Assembly (NCBI GenBank): GCA_036278735.1
Contig: DASUKM010000055.1
Coordinates: 1 to 64,000 of the forward strand
Direction: 5' to 3'
Origin: DASUKM01 sp036278735
Lineage (GTDB): Bacteria > Acidobacteriota > Vicinamibacteria > Vicinamibacterales > 2-12-FULL-66-21
DNA: 64,000 nt
The notes under the pieces were generated by a model. That model was not told the origin of the DNA. It made no database searches and saw nothing but the letters and a program-made list of their open reading frames with translations. Positions 26,481 to 37,500 of this stretch are shown here, one piece after another (position 1 is the stretch's first letter; each line of letters opens with the position of its first letter). Both the position numbers and the translations under genes were made by a program.

Positions 26481-27080
26481 TCAGAATGCCGACGGCGAAC
26501 GCAGCCGGCCGTGCAGGAAGATGCGCGCCTTGTCCCATTTGCGCTGCGCCGTGCGCTCCGACGTCGCCTGAATCGCGGCAATTTCCGCAAAAGAGAAGCC
26601 GCAGAAGAACTTCAGATCGACCACCTGCGCCAGCGACGCATCGGCGGTCGCGAGGTCGTCGAGCGCCGCGCTGATGTCGGAGAGTTCCTGCTCGTCGACG
26701 GCCGGCCCTTCGATGTTGTCGAGAGAGGTGATTTCGAAGCCGCCGCCGCGCTTGACGGCGTGACGGCTGCGGGCGTGATCGATGATGACGCCCCGCATGA
26801 CGCGGGCCGCATAGCTGAGGAACCGGGCGCGATCGGGAAACGACGCACCGTGGCGTGCCGCCATGCTGAGGTACGCCTCGTGCAGCAGCGTCGTCGCGCT
26901 CAGCGCCACGCTGTCGCCACGCCGCCCCAGCTCGCGCCGCGCAATCCGATGCAGTTCGGAATACAGCGCCGCGAACAGCGCCTCGGCCGCCGACCGATCC
27001 CCGGTTTCAGCAGCCGCAATCAATGCAGAAAGATCCGAGTCCAGAAGGGCCCTCCCGACGCTTGTGACCGGCCGGCCCAA
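26481..27080 (-). CDS. Sig-70_X6-type sigma factor paired with the kinase
   Basis: A 199-residue ECF-like sigma factor: region 2 around LFAALYSELHRIARREL and TTLLHEAYLSM, and region 4 around VVDLKFFCGFSFAEIAAIQATSERTAQRKW. The pattern H-x-I-A-R-R-E-L and the kinase neighbour fit the Sig-70_X6 family (TIGR02999). The annotated start is a TTG at 27080; the true start may lie inside the first 20 codons because GGGAGGG occurs there. The kinase begins ten bases after its stop, so the two are one operon, and the kinase may phosphorylate or otherwise control the sigma factor (inference). Confidence 0.88.
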   Translation of the reverse strand: MGRPVTSVGRALLDSDLSALIAAAETGDRSAAEALFAALYSELHRIARRELGRRGDSVALSATTLLHEAYLSMAARHGASFPDRARFLSYAARVMRGVIIDHARSRHAVKRGGGFEITSLDNIEGPAVDEQELSDISAALDDLATADASLAQVVDLKFFCGFSFAEIAAIQATSERTAQRKWDKARIFLHGRLRSPSAF

Positions 27081-27233
27081 GGCTCCGGCATTTGCGCCGG
27101 CAAGTCAAGGCGCGCATCAGGACCCGCTGGGCGTGCGCCGGACGCGTTCAGGATCGCCGGGCTGGTGAGACGCGGCGCCCGGGGAGAAGCAAAGGCGAAC
27201 GCCTTGGTCCGGGCGTGCGCGGGCAGGTATGCG

Positions 27234-28328
27234 TCAGGGCCTGCTGCCCGGGAAAATGATCGGCAGCACGTCCTGCGTCGTGTAGACGCACCGGTCGTTG
27301 TGCCCGCACTCGGAAACGATGTGAATCGAGGGTGTGCCGCCGAGATGGTCCGCGATGTACTTCGCGAACGCCTCGCCGCGGGCGCGACGCGTCGGTCCCT
27401 GGGCCATCGCAGAGCACGACGAGTCGAAGCCGCCGAGCGGCAGCGTATCGACCTGGGACAGCAGATAGGTCGTGGGACGCGAGGCGAGCTGTTGGCGGAG
27501 CTGGTCGTCGCTCGTCTTCGCCGTGTAGCCGCTCGTGCGGTCTTCGAGGCCGTACGGCCACTTGTCGTACCGCGCGCAGGCGCCCGCGTCGAACGGGCCG
27601 TAGGTGAAATTCGTGTGGGGCGTCTCGATCTTCCATCCGAGGAGCGCGTTGTCCGGCGCCGCGTCTCCGGCCGGCAGCGCGCGCGTCGCATCGGGCCACG
27701 CGTAGCTCGACGGATTCGCGACGACGTAGGTCACGGCGACGCCGAGCGTGTCGTGTACGCGGTTCGACATCTCGTAGCGATTGGTGTACTGCCCGCCCGC
27801 CGAGTGGCCGGTCACGACGATCGCCGCGAGGTTCGGGAAGGTCTTCTTGTTCGCCAGCTTCCGCAGGATCGCGTCCATGAAGTCGAACGACGCCAGATCC
27901 GGGTGGCTCGTCGACGTGCCGCCCGAGCGCCAGCTGTCGCCGCGGCAGCTCCAGCTCACCTCGTTCGGCGCCAGCGTGTCGTGGCAGCCGCGGTCGCTCG
28001 ACGCGAAGTGCGGCGCGATGACGACCGTGTCGTCGAGGGCGCCCGCCAGGAATGCCGCCGCCGTGGCGGTCGCGAAGTAGTGATCCGCGTTGCGCAGCGT
28101 GCCGTGCACCATCACGAGCGCGCGGCGGATGTGCTCGTTCGGCGCGTCGAGCGAGTACGTGCGATAGATCATCGAGCGCGCCGGTCCCTGGCCGAGTCGA
28201 ACCCATTCGGTACACGCCGCTGTCGCGGTCGTACACGGTTGGACCGCGGGACTGGACTGGGATCGAACGGAGGCAGGCGAGGCAAACGGCGTGAGGAGCA
28301 GAACGATCAGGAGCGCGGGCAGTCGCAT
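27234..28328 (-). CDS. Secreted alpha/beta hydrolase
   Basis: A 364-residue exported hydrolase. Signal peptide at residues 1-23; oxyanion segment MVHGTLRNAD; nucleophile elbow GHSAGG; a probable late histidine in SECGHNDRC. Several cysteines (CTTATAAC, GCHD, SCRGD, DSSCS, SECG, RCVY) suggest disulfides of a periplasmic enzyme. It resembles poorly characterised esterase/feruloyl-esterase-like proteins; substrate unknown. Located between the two kinase genes, in the same direction but with its own upstream gap. Confidence 0.8.
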   Translation of the reverse strand: MRLPALLIVLLLTPFASPASVRSQSSPAVQPCTTATAACTEWVRLGQGPARSMIYRTYSLDAPNEHIRRALVMVHGTLRNADHYFATATAAAFLAGALDDTVVIAPHFASSDRGCHDTLAPNEVSWSCRGDSWRSGGTSTSHPDLASFDFMDAILRKLANKKTFPNLAAIVVTGHSAGGQYTNRYEMSNRVHDTLGVAVTYVVANPSSYAWPDATRALPAGDAAPDNALLGWKIETPHTNFTYGPFDAGACARYDKWPYGLEDRTSGYTAKTSDDQLRQQLASRPTTYLLSQVDTLPLGGFDSSCSAMAQGPTRRARGEAFAKYIADHLGGTPSIHIVSECGHNDRCVYTTQDVLPIIFPGSRP

Positions 28329-28367
28329 GCGCCAGACGATACACCAATCCTGTGCACGCCGCGTCCG

Positions 28368-31007
28368 CTACTTCTCCGATCCCGTCCAATTCAGGATCAG
28401 CCGAAGCGGCCTGCCGCCAGCGCCCGGGCTGCTGGCCGGATACTTCACGCCCATGAAATGCTGGCCGTCCGGCATCACGACGTACTGCGCCCGCTCGGGG
28501 ACTTCGTCGGCTGGTGAAAACTGGAAGAGCGCGGCCGGCGCCGCCACGTCAGGCGACCCATCGTCGGAATCCAGCCGAACCGCGCACGACATCAGCTGGC
28601 CGTCGAGCGCCACGTAGAACAGCTCGCGGCCATCCGCGCGCCACCGAGGCTGGGTGCCGCCGTCCGTCGAGATCCGAATCCCGTTGCCGCGCCCCGGAAA
28701 CGGACGGATCCACACCTCCGGCCGGCCGGTCTCGTTCGACTGGTACGCGACCCACCGGCCATCGGGCGAGAACTGTCCGTCCTGCTCGTCGAACGGCGTC
28801 CGCGCCACGGCCACCGGCGCATGCTTCCCGTCGGGGGCAATGGCCCAGAGATCCAGGCCCGTGACGGGATCGCTCGAGCCGTACAGGATCCAGGCGCCGT
28901 CGCGGGACCAGTCGTTCGCGAGCTTCGTCTGCGGGGTCGAGAGCAAACGGTCCTCCTCGCCGCTGGCGAGCCGCTCGACGTAGAGATCCTGCGTGCCGCC
29001 CCGGTTCGAGCTGAAGACGATCCGCGACCCGTCCGGCGACCACACCGGCAGCACATCGTCGGCCGGATCGAAGGTCGCGCGCGTGGAGACGCCGCGCGCG
29101 AGGTCGAACAGCCAGACGTCGACGTTCCCGTCCACCACCCGCTGCGCCGCCAGCCGGCGGCCATCGGGACTGAGCGCGACACTCTGGCCGTTGAAACGAA
29201 CCGGCGTCTCGCGGCCGGTGCGGTCGAAGGTCGCCATCTGGAGCAACACGGCCGCCGGCGGGTCGCCCGTGCGAAACGCGATCGTGCCGGCGTTCGAGAC
29301 CGCAATCACCTGTTCCGGCATCACCCCGCGCGCGAGCGGCGCCGGCGAGTCGCCCGCGGCCAGGCCCGCGGCGTCGAACGGGACGGACATGAGCGTGCGG
29401 TCGCGCACGAACAGGAGGCGGCCCGGCGGTGCATAGGCGGCGCCGAGATCGGCATCGAACAACCGCCGCGACGGTTCCGGGTCGAGCGACCCGACGTAGA
29501 TGCCGCGCACCGACGGGCGGCCGCGTACGTAATAAAGGAAGTGGCGGCCGTCGGGAAGAAACGACGGCGCGAAGTGGCCGGCGTAGCGCGGCGCCAGTCC
29601 GGCGACCCGCGCAGCCGCCCCGCCGGTCGCGGGCACCTGCTGCAGGGCGTTGCCGAGCGACGAGAACACGATCACGCCGCCGCTGCCCCACGAGCCCTGC
29701 GTCGCGAGCGGCGCCGGCGCGAGCGATTGCGGCGATCCGCTGGCGACATCCAGCCGGTACAACCGGCTGTCGATGAAGAAGCCGATCGAGCGGCTGTCGG
29801 GCGCCCAGAACGGCGCAAACGCACGTTCCGTCTCGGCCAGCGGCCGCGCCTCGCCCGAGGCCAGCGACTGGATCCACAACACGGATTTGCCCTGGTCCTC
29901 TGCTGCGTAGACGAGCTGCAGGCCGTCGGGCGAGATCGCGAACGAATACGGGTCCGAGGTGGCCGGAGTGGCGATGTCGAATTGCATCGATCGCCGCGCC
30001 GCCGTCCCGGCACGCGACCAGAGGCGTCCGGCGAGGATGCCGACGACGACGAGCGCGGCGGCCGCGAGCGCGGCGGCAATCGGCGGAAGGATACGCCGGT
30101 GGGTCGGCACGACGTCCGCAGGCCGGGGCCGCGGCCCCGAGAGCCGTCCCGTCTCCAGGTCCTCGCGTAGATCCTCAAGCGCCGACCGCACGTCCACCAT
30201 CGATTGCACGCGCTCGGCAGGGTCTCTGCGGTGGCAGCGCGCGATCAGCCGTTCGAGTTCGCGCGGCACGGCGGCATTCACCTGCGTGACGCGGCGTGCC
30301 GGCTGATGGATGATCGCCGCGAGCGTCGACATCGACGTATCGCCGTCGAACGCCCGTTGGCCGCACGCCATCTCGAAGAGCACGGACCCGAACGAAAAGA
30401 TGTCGGACCGCGCGTCGATGGGCCGCCCCGCGGCCTGCTCGGGCGACATGTACGCAACTGTCCCGAGCACGAAGCCGGCGTCGGTTCGCGGCGCCAGCAC
30501 GGTCTCGGTCGCCTCGGTGGCGGCCGGCGCGGGCCCGACGGATTTCGCCAAGCCGAAATCGAGCACCTTCGCCACCCCGGCGGCGGTCACGACGACGTTT
30601 CCGGGCTTGAAGTCGCGATGGACGACGCCGCCGGCATGCGCGGCGGCCAGCGCGTCGGCCATCTGGATCGCGAGCGTGACGGTTTCGGGGAGCGGCAGGC
30701 CGCTCGGTGGAATGAGCGCGTCGAGCGGTTGCCCGTCCACGAGCTCCATCACCAGCGCGACCGGATCGTCGATCACGCCGTACACGTGCGCGATGTGCGC
30801 GTGGTTCAGCGAGGCGAGCGTCTGGGCCTCGCGCTCGAACCGGCCGAGCCGATCCGGATCGGACGCGAACAGCGCGGGCAGCACTTTGATGGCCACCTCG
30901 CGGCGCAGCTTCGCGTCGCGCGCGCGATACACGTCGCCCATGCCGCCGGACCCGAGGAGGGCGACGATCTCGTACGGGCCAAGGTGCGTGCCAGGGTTGA
31001 GCGCCAT
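28368..31007 (-). CDS. Ser/Thr protein kinase fused to TolB-like beta-propeller
   Basis: An 879-residue Hanks-type kinase. Kinase domain about residues 12-275 (GSGGMGDVYRARD, VAIKVL, HRDFKPGN near 130, LDFGLAK, MSPEQAAG), transmembrane helix about 308-328, then a large region of PD40/TolB-like WD repeats (SPDG motifs such as AISPDGLQLVY, ALSPDGRRLA, WSPDGSRIVFSS, FSPDGRWVAY) forming a periplasmic propeller. The HRDFKP (Phe for Leu) is a tolerated variant. This fusion is characteristic of Acidobacteriota. Independent of the other kinase; it may have its own promoter at 31040. Confidence 0.93.
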   Translation of the reverse strand: MALNPGTHLGPYEIVALLGSGGMGDVYRARDAKLRREVAIKVLPALFASDPDRLGRFEREAQTLASLNHAHIAHVYGVIDDPVALVMELVDGQPLDALIPPSGLPLPETVTLAIQMADALAAAHAGGVVHRDFKPGNVVVTAAGVAKVLDFGLAKSVGPAPAATEATETVLAPRTDAGFVLGTVAYMSPEQAAGRPIDARSDIFSFGSVLFEMACGQRAFDGDTSMSTLAAIIHQPARRVTQVNAAVPRELERLIARCHRRDPAERVQSMVDVRSALEDLREDLETGRLSGPRPRPADVVPTHRRILPPIAAALAAAALVVVGILAGRLWSRAGTAARRSMQFDIATPATSDPYSFAISPDGLQLVYAAEDQGKSVLWIQSLASGEARPLAETERAFAPFWAPDSRSIGFFIDSRLYRLDVASGSPQSLAPAPLATQGSWGSGGVIVFSSLGNALQQVPATGGAAARVAGLAPRYAGHFAPSFLPDGRHFLYYVRGRPSVRGIYVGSLDPEPSRRLFDADLGAAYAPPGRLLFVRDRTLMSVPFDAAGLAAGDSPAPLARGVMPEQVIAVSNAGTIAFRTGDPPAAVLLQMATFDRTGRETPVRFNGQSVALSPDGRRLAAQRVVDGNVDVWLFDLARGVSTRATFDPADDVLPVWSPDGSRIVFSSNRGGTQDLYVERLASGEEDRLLSTPQTKLANDWSRDGAWILYGSSDPVTGLDLWAIAPDGKHAPVAVARTPFDEQDGQFSPDGRWVAYQSNETGRPEVWIRPFPGRGNGIRISTDGGTQPRWRADGRELFYVALDGQLMSCAVRLDSDDGSPDVAAPAALFQFSPADEVPERAQYVVMPDGQHFMGVKYPASSPGAGGRPLRLILNWTGSEK

Positions 31008-31034
31008 TAGGAGGCCGCGATCGCGGAATGGCGA

Positions 31035-31040
31035 ATTATA
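31035..31040 (-). promoter_or_regulatory. -10 element TATAAT before the propeller kinase
   Basis: A perfect TATAAT on the minus strand, 27 bases upstream of the kinase ATG. The -35 region is poor. It lies between the gene and the REP-like cluster. Confidence 0.5.
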
Positions 31041-31060
31041 GCTGGCGCGCCTCCGACTTC

Positions 31061-31161
31061 GTCAGGCCATAAAGGCCTGACCCACAGGATTGTGGTCAAG
31101 CCATGAAAGCCTGACCCACAGAAACAGCAATTCCTGTGGGTCAGCCCTTTAACGGGCCGAC
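31061..31161. repeat. REP-like hairpin cluster, three units
   Basis: Units at 31061-31088 (perfect stem GTCAGGCC/GGCCTGAC then CCACAGG), 31095-31121 (same orientation, diverged) and 31133-31161 (opposite orientation, beginning CCTGTGG). Same family as 20860-20969. Confidence 0.88.
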
Positions 31162-31222
31162 GCTTGACACCCGCAACGCTCGGCGCCATCATACCCATCG
31201 ATAGACGATGGGAGCCTGACGA

Positions 31223-31561
31223 ATGGGAGTGACCAACCAGGCGCCCGACCTGCTGCCAGGCACGCTCGACATGCTGATCCTCCGGGCGCTGCTGCCCGGC
31301 CCGCTCCACGGATACGGCATCGCCGAACGGCTGCGGCAGGTCTCGCGCGACGTGCTCCAGGTGGGGGAGAGTTCGCTTTACCCTGCCCTCCAGCGGCTGC
31401 TCCTCAACGGCTGGGTGAAAGCCGCCTGGGGCCTCTCCGACAACAATCGCCGCGCGCGCTATTACACGCTCACGCCGGCCGGCCGGAAGCACCTCACGGC
31501 GGAACGCCGCGAGTTCCAGCGGCTGATTGACGCGATCCAGATCGTCCTCGACACGGCATAG
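31223..31561 (+). CDS. PadR-family transcriptional regulator
   Basis: A 112-residue winged-helix protein: LPGTLDMLILRAL, HGYGIAERL, ESSLYPALQRLLLNGWV and the wing ARYYTLTPAGRKHL are the standard PadR blocks. The short C-terminal dimerisation helix fits the PadR-s1 type. It ends seven bases before an ADOP permease, an arrangement repeated many times in Acidobacteriota genomes, and probably represses that operon in response to a small lipophilic ligand. Confidence 0.93.
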   Translation: MGVTNQAPDLLPGTLDMLILRALLPGPLHGYGIAERLRQVSRDVLQVGESSLYPALQRLLLNGWVKAAWGLSDNNRRARYYTLTPAGRKHLTAERREFQRLIDAIQIVLDTA

Positions 31562-31568
31562 GTGGCGC

Positions 31569-34250
31569 ATGCGGTGGCTGAACCGGATCCGCTGGGCCGT
31601 CGCGCGCAGGCGGCGCGACGACGAACTGGCCGAGGAACTCGCGGCGCACCGCGCGCTCGCGCAGGAGCGGTTCGAACGCGAGGGGCTGCCGCCGGAGGCG
31701 GCCGCCGAGGCCGCCCGGCGCGCGCTCGGCAACGCGACGCTGGCGCGCGAAGACGCGCGTGAGGTCTGGGCCTGGCCGGCGCTCGAGGCCTGGGGCCGCG
31801 ACGCGCGCCACGGCGTGCGGCTGCTGATCGGGCAGCCCACGTTCGCGCTCACCGCCATCATCACCGTCGCCCTCGGGATGGCGCTCACCACGACCGTCTT
31901 CTCCGTCGTCGACGGCGAGATCTGGAAGCCGCTGCCGTTTCCACAGCCCGACCGCCTCGTGGCCATCTTCACCACGGGCGCCGGCCACGAGCGCCGGGCG
32001 TCGGCCGCCGACCTGGCGGCGTGGCGCGCGGCGGCGCGCGGCTTCGACGAGATCGCGGCGTTCCGTTATTCCGGCCGTGGCGTGTTGCGGGCTGGCGGCG
32101 CGCCGGCCTCCGTCCTGTTCATGCCGGTCACCACCAACTTCTTTGCGGCGCTCAGGATGGTCCCCGTGCAGGGGCGCGCGTTTGGACCCATCGACGCGCG
32201 CAGCGGCGCGGTCGTCCTCAGCGATGCCGCCTGGCGCACGCTGTTCGACGCGGATCCTGGCATCCTCGGTCGACGCGTCCTGCTCGACGGCCGCGCCTAT
32301 CCCGTCGTCGGCATTGCCGGACGCGATCAACGGATCGAATTCTCCGACATGCCGGATCTGTTCGTGTCGTTCGAACCGGACCCGTTGACCGTCCCTGAAC
32401 GAGACACGCGGGATCTGTGCGCGTTCGGCCGGCTGGCGCCCGGCGCTACGCTGTCGGCCGCGCAGGCGCAACTGGGGTGGCTGGCACCTTTGGCATCCCA
32501 CTTGCCGCAACCGTCGTGCCAAAGGTGCCAGGCACCACGCGACGTGCGACTCGAGGATCTCCGCTCCGCATACACGGGATGGAACTGGCGTCCGCTCCTC
32601 TTCTTTCTCGGCGCGTCCGTTTTCGTGCTGCTCCTGACGTGCGGCAACATCGGCGGCCTGCTCGTCGCGCGGGCGCTCGGCCGGCAGCGCGAGTTCGCGA
32701 TCCGCCGGGCGCTCGGCGCGGGAGAACGCGCGTTGTTCCGGCAGTTGCTCATCGAGGGGGCGCTGATCGCGATCGCCGGCGCCGCCGTCGGCCTGCTGAT
32801 GACGGCGTGGGGCACTCGCCTGCTGCCGGCGTCTCTACCGTCCGATTACCTGACGCGCAACACGCATGTCGTCCTCGACGCGCGCGTTTTCCTCTTCGCC
32901 TTCGCCGCATGCACCGGCACGGCGCTTGTCTTCGGCGTGACACCCGCGCTCCTGATCGGCCGTCGCACGCTGCAGCCCTCGCTCGCGACGGGGGGCCGAA
33001 CGCTTGGGGGAGCCGTCGTGCAGCGCCGCGCGCGCAGCGTACTCGTGGTCGGAGAGATCGCGCTCGCGCTCGTGCTCCTCGCCGGCGCAGGTCTATTCGT
33101 CAACAGCTTCGTACGGCTGCTGCACGTGCCGCTCGGATTCAGGCCGCACCATCGTCTGCTCGCCCGGATCACGCTCGCCGGACCGCGGTACGACCATGAC
33201 GAGGCGCGCGTCCGGTTCATCGACGACCTGCTGGAGAAGACGCGGGCGCTCCCGGGGATCGCCGGCGCCGCAGCGGCCAGCACGGTCCCACTCGGCAGCG
33301 GGCCGCCGATCCGGTTCGTCCGGGGCGATCGTCCGCGGCCGGCGGCCGGACACGAACCCGACGCGATTGCCCGCAGCGTGACGCCCGGTTACTTTGCCGT
33401 GCTCGGGATCCGTCGGCTCGCCGGGCGTACGTTCACAGCCGCCGATCGCCGCGGATCGACGCCTGTGGCGATCGTGAACGAGACGCTGGCCCGGACGCTG
33501 TTCGCGGGCGAGAGCCCCGTGGGCAAGACGCTCGTGCTCCTGCCGACCGAAAACTCCGTCGTCCGGATGACGCCAGGGCCGGTACAGATCATCGGCGTCG
33601 CCTCCAATGTCAAAGAGGTCGGCTTCAACGAGGCCAGCTTCGACGGCATCTACCTGCCAGCCGCCCAGGCGTCACCCTCCTGGCTGCGGCTGGTCGTCCG
33701 GTCCGATCTGCCCGCCAGCGTGCTCGTCGGTCCGCTGCGGCGCGCGCTGCTCGCCGTCGATCCGACGCTTCCGCTCGACTCGCTCGAGACGATGGACGAT
33801 CTCGTCGCCGAGGCGCTGCGAGAAGACCGCTTCAATGCGTCCTTGATCGCCGTGTTCGCGGCGTTCGCGGTGCTGCTCGCCGCGCTCGGCCTGTACGGCG
33901 TGATGGCGTGGTCGGTCGAGCAGCGGCGTCAGGAGTTCGGCGTCCGGATTGCGCTCGGGGCTCGACGCGCGGGCATCCTGAGCCTTGCGCTGCGGCAGTG
34001 CACGCGGCTGGGTCTCGCGGGCGTCGCCATCGGGCTCGGCCTGGCGCTCGTCATCGCGAGGCTGCTGGGCACCGCGCTGTATCTCGTGCCGCGCGAGCAC
34101 GACGGGCTGCTCTATGGCGTGACGCTCACGGATCCGCTGACGCTGTCGCTCGCCTGCGCGGTTCTGCTCTTCGTCGCGCTTCTGGCCGGGCTCGTCCCCG
34201 CGCGCCGCGCCAGCATTGTCGATCCGCTCATCGCGCTGCGCGCCGAGTGA
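31569..34250 (+). CDS. ADOP-type ABC permease (MacB/FtsX fold)
   Basis: An 893-residue permease. N-terminal cytosolic helical region (residues 1-70), helix 1 near 95-118, first MacB periplasmic domain to about 335, an FtsX transmembrane block (about 340-480), a second MacB periplasmic domain (about 510-730), and a final FtsX block (about 755-890) ending LVPARRASIVDPLIALRAE. This double-unit layout defines the acidobacterial ADOP family. No ATPase gene is nearby, as usual for ADOPs. Residues about 304-321 (SHLPQPSCQRCQAP) come from a palindromic DNA insertion. The substrate is unknown. Confidence 0.9.
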   Translation: MRWLNRIRWAVARRRRDDELAEELAAHRALAQERFEREGLPPEAAAEAARRALGNATLAREDAREVWAWPALEAWGRDARHGVRLLIGQPTFALTAIITVALGMALTTTVFSVVDGEIWKPLPFPQPDRLVAIFTTGAGHERRASAADLAAWRAAARGFDEIAAFRYSGRGVLRAGGAPASVLFMPVTTNFFAALRMVPVQGRAFGPIDARSGAVVLSDAAWRTLFDADPGILGRRVLLDGRAYPVVGIAGRDQRIEFSDMPDLFVSFEPDPLTVPERDTRDLCAFGRLAPGATLSAAQAQLGWLAPLASHLPQPSCQRCQAPRDVRLEDLRSAYTGWNWRPLLFFLGASVFVLLLTCGNIGGLLVARALGRQREFAIRRALGAGERALFRQLLIEGALIAIAGAAVGLLMTAWGTRLLPASLPSDYLTRNTHVVLDARVFLFAFAACTGTALVFGVTPALLIGRRTLQPSLATGGRTLGGAVVQRRARSVLVVGEIALALVLLAGAGLFVNSFVRLLHVPLGFRPHHRLLARITLAGPRYDHDEARVRFIDDLLEKTRALPGIAGAAAASTVPLGSGPPIRFVRGDRPRPAAGHEPDAIARSVTPGYFAVLGIRRLAGRTFTAADRRGSTPVAIVNETLARTLFAGESPVGKTLVLLPTENSVVRMTPGPVQIIGVASNVKEVGFNEASFDGIYLPAAQASPSWLRLVVRSDLPASVLVGPLRRALLAVDPTLPLDSLETMDDLVAEALREDRFNASLIAVFAAFAVLLAALGLYGVMAWSVEQRRQEFGVRIALGARRAGILSLALRQCTRLGLAGVAIGLGLALVIARLLGTALYLVPREHDGLLYGVTLTDPLTLSLACAVLLFVALLAGLVPARRASIVDPLIALRAE
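32482..32530 (+). repeat. Palindromic element inserted in the ADOP permease gene
   Basis: TGGCACCTTTGGCA (32482-32495) and its exact reverse complement TGCCAAAGGTGCCA (32517-32530) are separated by 21 bases. The 49-base element plus flanks keeps the reading frame and encodes a Cys- and Pro-containing loop absent from typical family members. Confidence 0.85.
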
Positions 34251-34302
34251 GTGGGCGGCCACGGAGCCGCAAGACCGGAGCAATCCACCCGGCCGATGGA
34301 CG

Positions 34303-35663
<1,361 letters not shown>

Positions 35664-35667
<4 letters not shown>

Positions 35668-36437
35668 GGGGCGGGGCGCGCGACCGCGTGCGTCTTGACG
35701 GTCTCGGCCTCCAGCCGCGACGCCGAGTCACGATCGAGATAGAGGGTCGTGTTGGGATGACGGCGAAGAATCGACGCCGGGACCGCGGGCGTGACCTCCC
35801 CTTCGAGCACAGCCTGCACCGCGCGCGCCTTCCGGCTTTCGGGCACGATGCACAGGATCTCCGCGGCGGCCATGATCTGACGGATCGACATCGAGATCGC
35901 CATCGCGGGCACGTCCGCAAGCGACGGGAACCATCCCTCGCCGACCTGCTGCCGGCGGCACGCTTCGTCCAGGCCAACGACGAGATACGGGCGGTCCGTG
36001 TCGAAATCCGCCGGCGGATCGTTGAACGCGAGGTGCCCGTTCTCGCCGATGCCCGCGAACGCGACGTCGACGGGCGCCGCCTGCAGCGCACGCCCCACCT
36101 CGGCGCAGACCTCGTCGGGATCGGCTTCGCCATCGAGCAGGTGGTACTGATGGATTCCCGCCGGACGGATCAGACGATCCAGCAGGAATCTCCGGAAGCT
36201 GGCGGGATGGTCCGCCGGGAGTCCGATGTACTCGTCGAGGTGGAACAGCTCGACCCTGCTCCAATCGATCTCCGGCGCACGGGTCAGCGCCGCCAGGAAA
36301 CGAAACTGCGAGGCGCCGGTCGCCGCGATGATGCGGGCGCTCCCGCGCGCGGCGAGCGCGGCCCGGATGCTGCGGGCCGCCTGGTCCGCCGCATCCAGCG
36401 CCATCTTCTCCGTCGCGTCGAACAGTCTCACCCGCAT
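35664..36437 (-). CDS. Glucosamine-6-phosphate deaminase-like protein (NagB family)
   Basis: A 257-residue NagB/RpiA/SoxC-fold isomerase-deaminase. FHLDEYIGLPADHPASFRRFL and FAGIGENGHLAFNDPP match NagB signatures (catalytic Asp/Glu/His region), and the length fits NagB (about 240-266). It would convert glucosamine-6-phosphate to fructose-6-phosphate and ammonia; related acidobacterial/planctomycete paralogues may act on other amino sugars. ATG 36437 starts 38 bases after the upstream amidohydrolase stop; the stop overlaps the MFS start. Confidence 0.85.
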
Positions 36438-36475
36438 GTCGGCTGGTATCCTGGATCGTCGCCCGAGCGCCCGCT

Positions 36476-37483
36476 CTAATGCGCCGGCGCGGCGTGTTCC
36501 TGCACGCCGAGGATCTTCGCGACCGTCCCGGCCCACATGTTCGCGCGGACGGTCTCCGGCACATTATTGGCGTCCAGCATGCGCTCGAAGCGCTGGATAT
36601 TGGGCAGCAGCTGGTCGGGGGCTTCGTCGCTCGCGAACACGAGCTTCTCGAACCCGTACGTGCCGCCGGGCGAATGCTTGCCCGTGGCGATATCCGGGCG
36701 CCACCAGAACACGTCGCCCCAGTACTCGGGATGTGACGCCTTCTTGATCAGCGACGATCCGCTGATGTCGAAGTACAGGTTCGGGCTCCAGCGAGCGCCT
36801 TCCGCGGCTTCGGCGTACCACGGATTCCCGAGGTGCGCGCCGATCAGAATCAGGGTCGGGTAGCGTCGCGCGATCACGTCGAGGAAGCCCGGATGCATGT
36901 TGAGCCACGAGCTGCCCTCGGGCTGATTTGGCGGCGCTGCGGCGCGCGCGGCGCGTCCGGCACCCGCGGCGCCGCCGCGCCGGCCTCGCCCGCCGCGGCC
37001 GCTGCGGCGGTTGACGATGCCGGTGTGGAGCACGGCGACCATGTGGTACTGCTGGAGACGCGCCCAGATCGGGTCGAACACCGGGTCGTCGTAATCGCGT
37101 CCCGCGGCCATCAGCTCGCCGACCCCCTTGAAGCCGGCGGCGTGGTACTGATCGATGAGCTGCAGCGCGTTGGGATCGCTCAGACGGAGCGTGCCGAACG
37201 GGATGAACACGTCCGGGTGCTCCTTCGCGCGATCGAGCGTCGCGAGCGTGCCGAAGGCGCAGGCCATCGTGTTGTACTTCCGGTAGGCATCCAGCGTCTT
37301 CTGGATGCCCTCGTCGGTCCACGACTGGTGAACGTGGCAGTCGATCTTGAAGCGGTGGAGAACGGCATCCGACACGCCGGCCGCATCTTGATCCGCCGCC
37401 GCGCCGCCCATGACGGTCGTCACGGCCGCGGCCAGCGCGACCGTCAGGACCGCGATCCCCGCGTATCTGGCTTTCGTCGACAC
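36476..37483 (-). CDS. Exported amidohydrolase-family (TIM-barrel) protein
   Basis: A 335-residue protein from GTG 37483, supported by AAGGAAG four bases upstream. Signal peptide to about residue 28; metal-binding HVHQSW (IDCHVH) near the start of the barrel; HTGIVN, IGAHLGNPWY and FASDEAP further on, which fit the amidohydrolase_2 (metal-dependent hydrolase) family. It carries an Arg/Gly/Ala-rich insertion of about 30 residues (about 160-190, GRGGRGRRGGAAGAG). Probably acts in the periplasm on a carbohydrate- or lactone-type substrate, given the operon. A shadow frame continues upstream through the neighbouring gene and is not real. Confidence 0.82.
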   Translation of the reverse strand: MSTKARYAGIAVLTVALAAAVTTVMGGAAADQDAAGVSDAVLHRFKIDCHVHQSWTDEGIQKTLDAYRKYNTMACAFGTLATLDRAKEHPDVFIPFGTLRLSDPNALQLIDQYHAAGFKGVGELMAAGRDYDDPVFDPIWARLQQYHMVAVLHTGIVNRRSGRGGRGRRGGAAGAGRAARAAAPPNQPEGSSWLNMHPGFLDVIARRYPTLILIGAHLGNPWYAEAAEGARWSPNLYFDISGSSLIKKASHPEYWGDVFWWRPDIATGKHSPGGTYGFEKLVFASDEAPDQLLPNIQRFERMLDANNVPETVRANMWAGTVAKILGVQEHAAPAH

Positions 37484-37500
37484 AGTGCTTCCTTCGTCGA

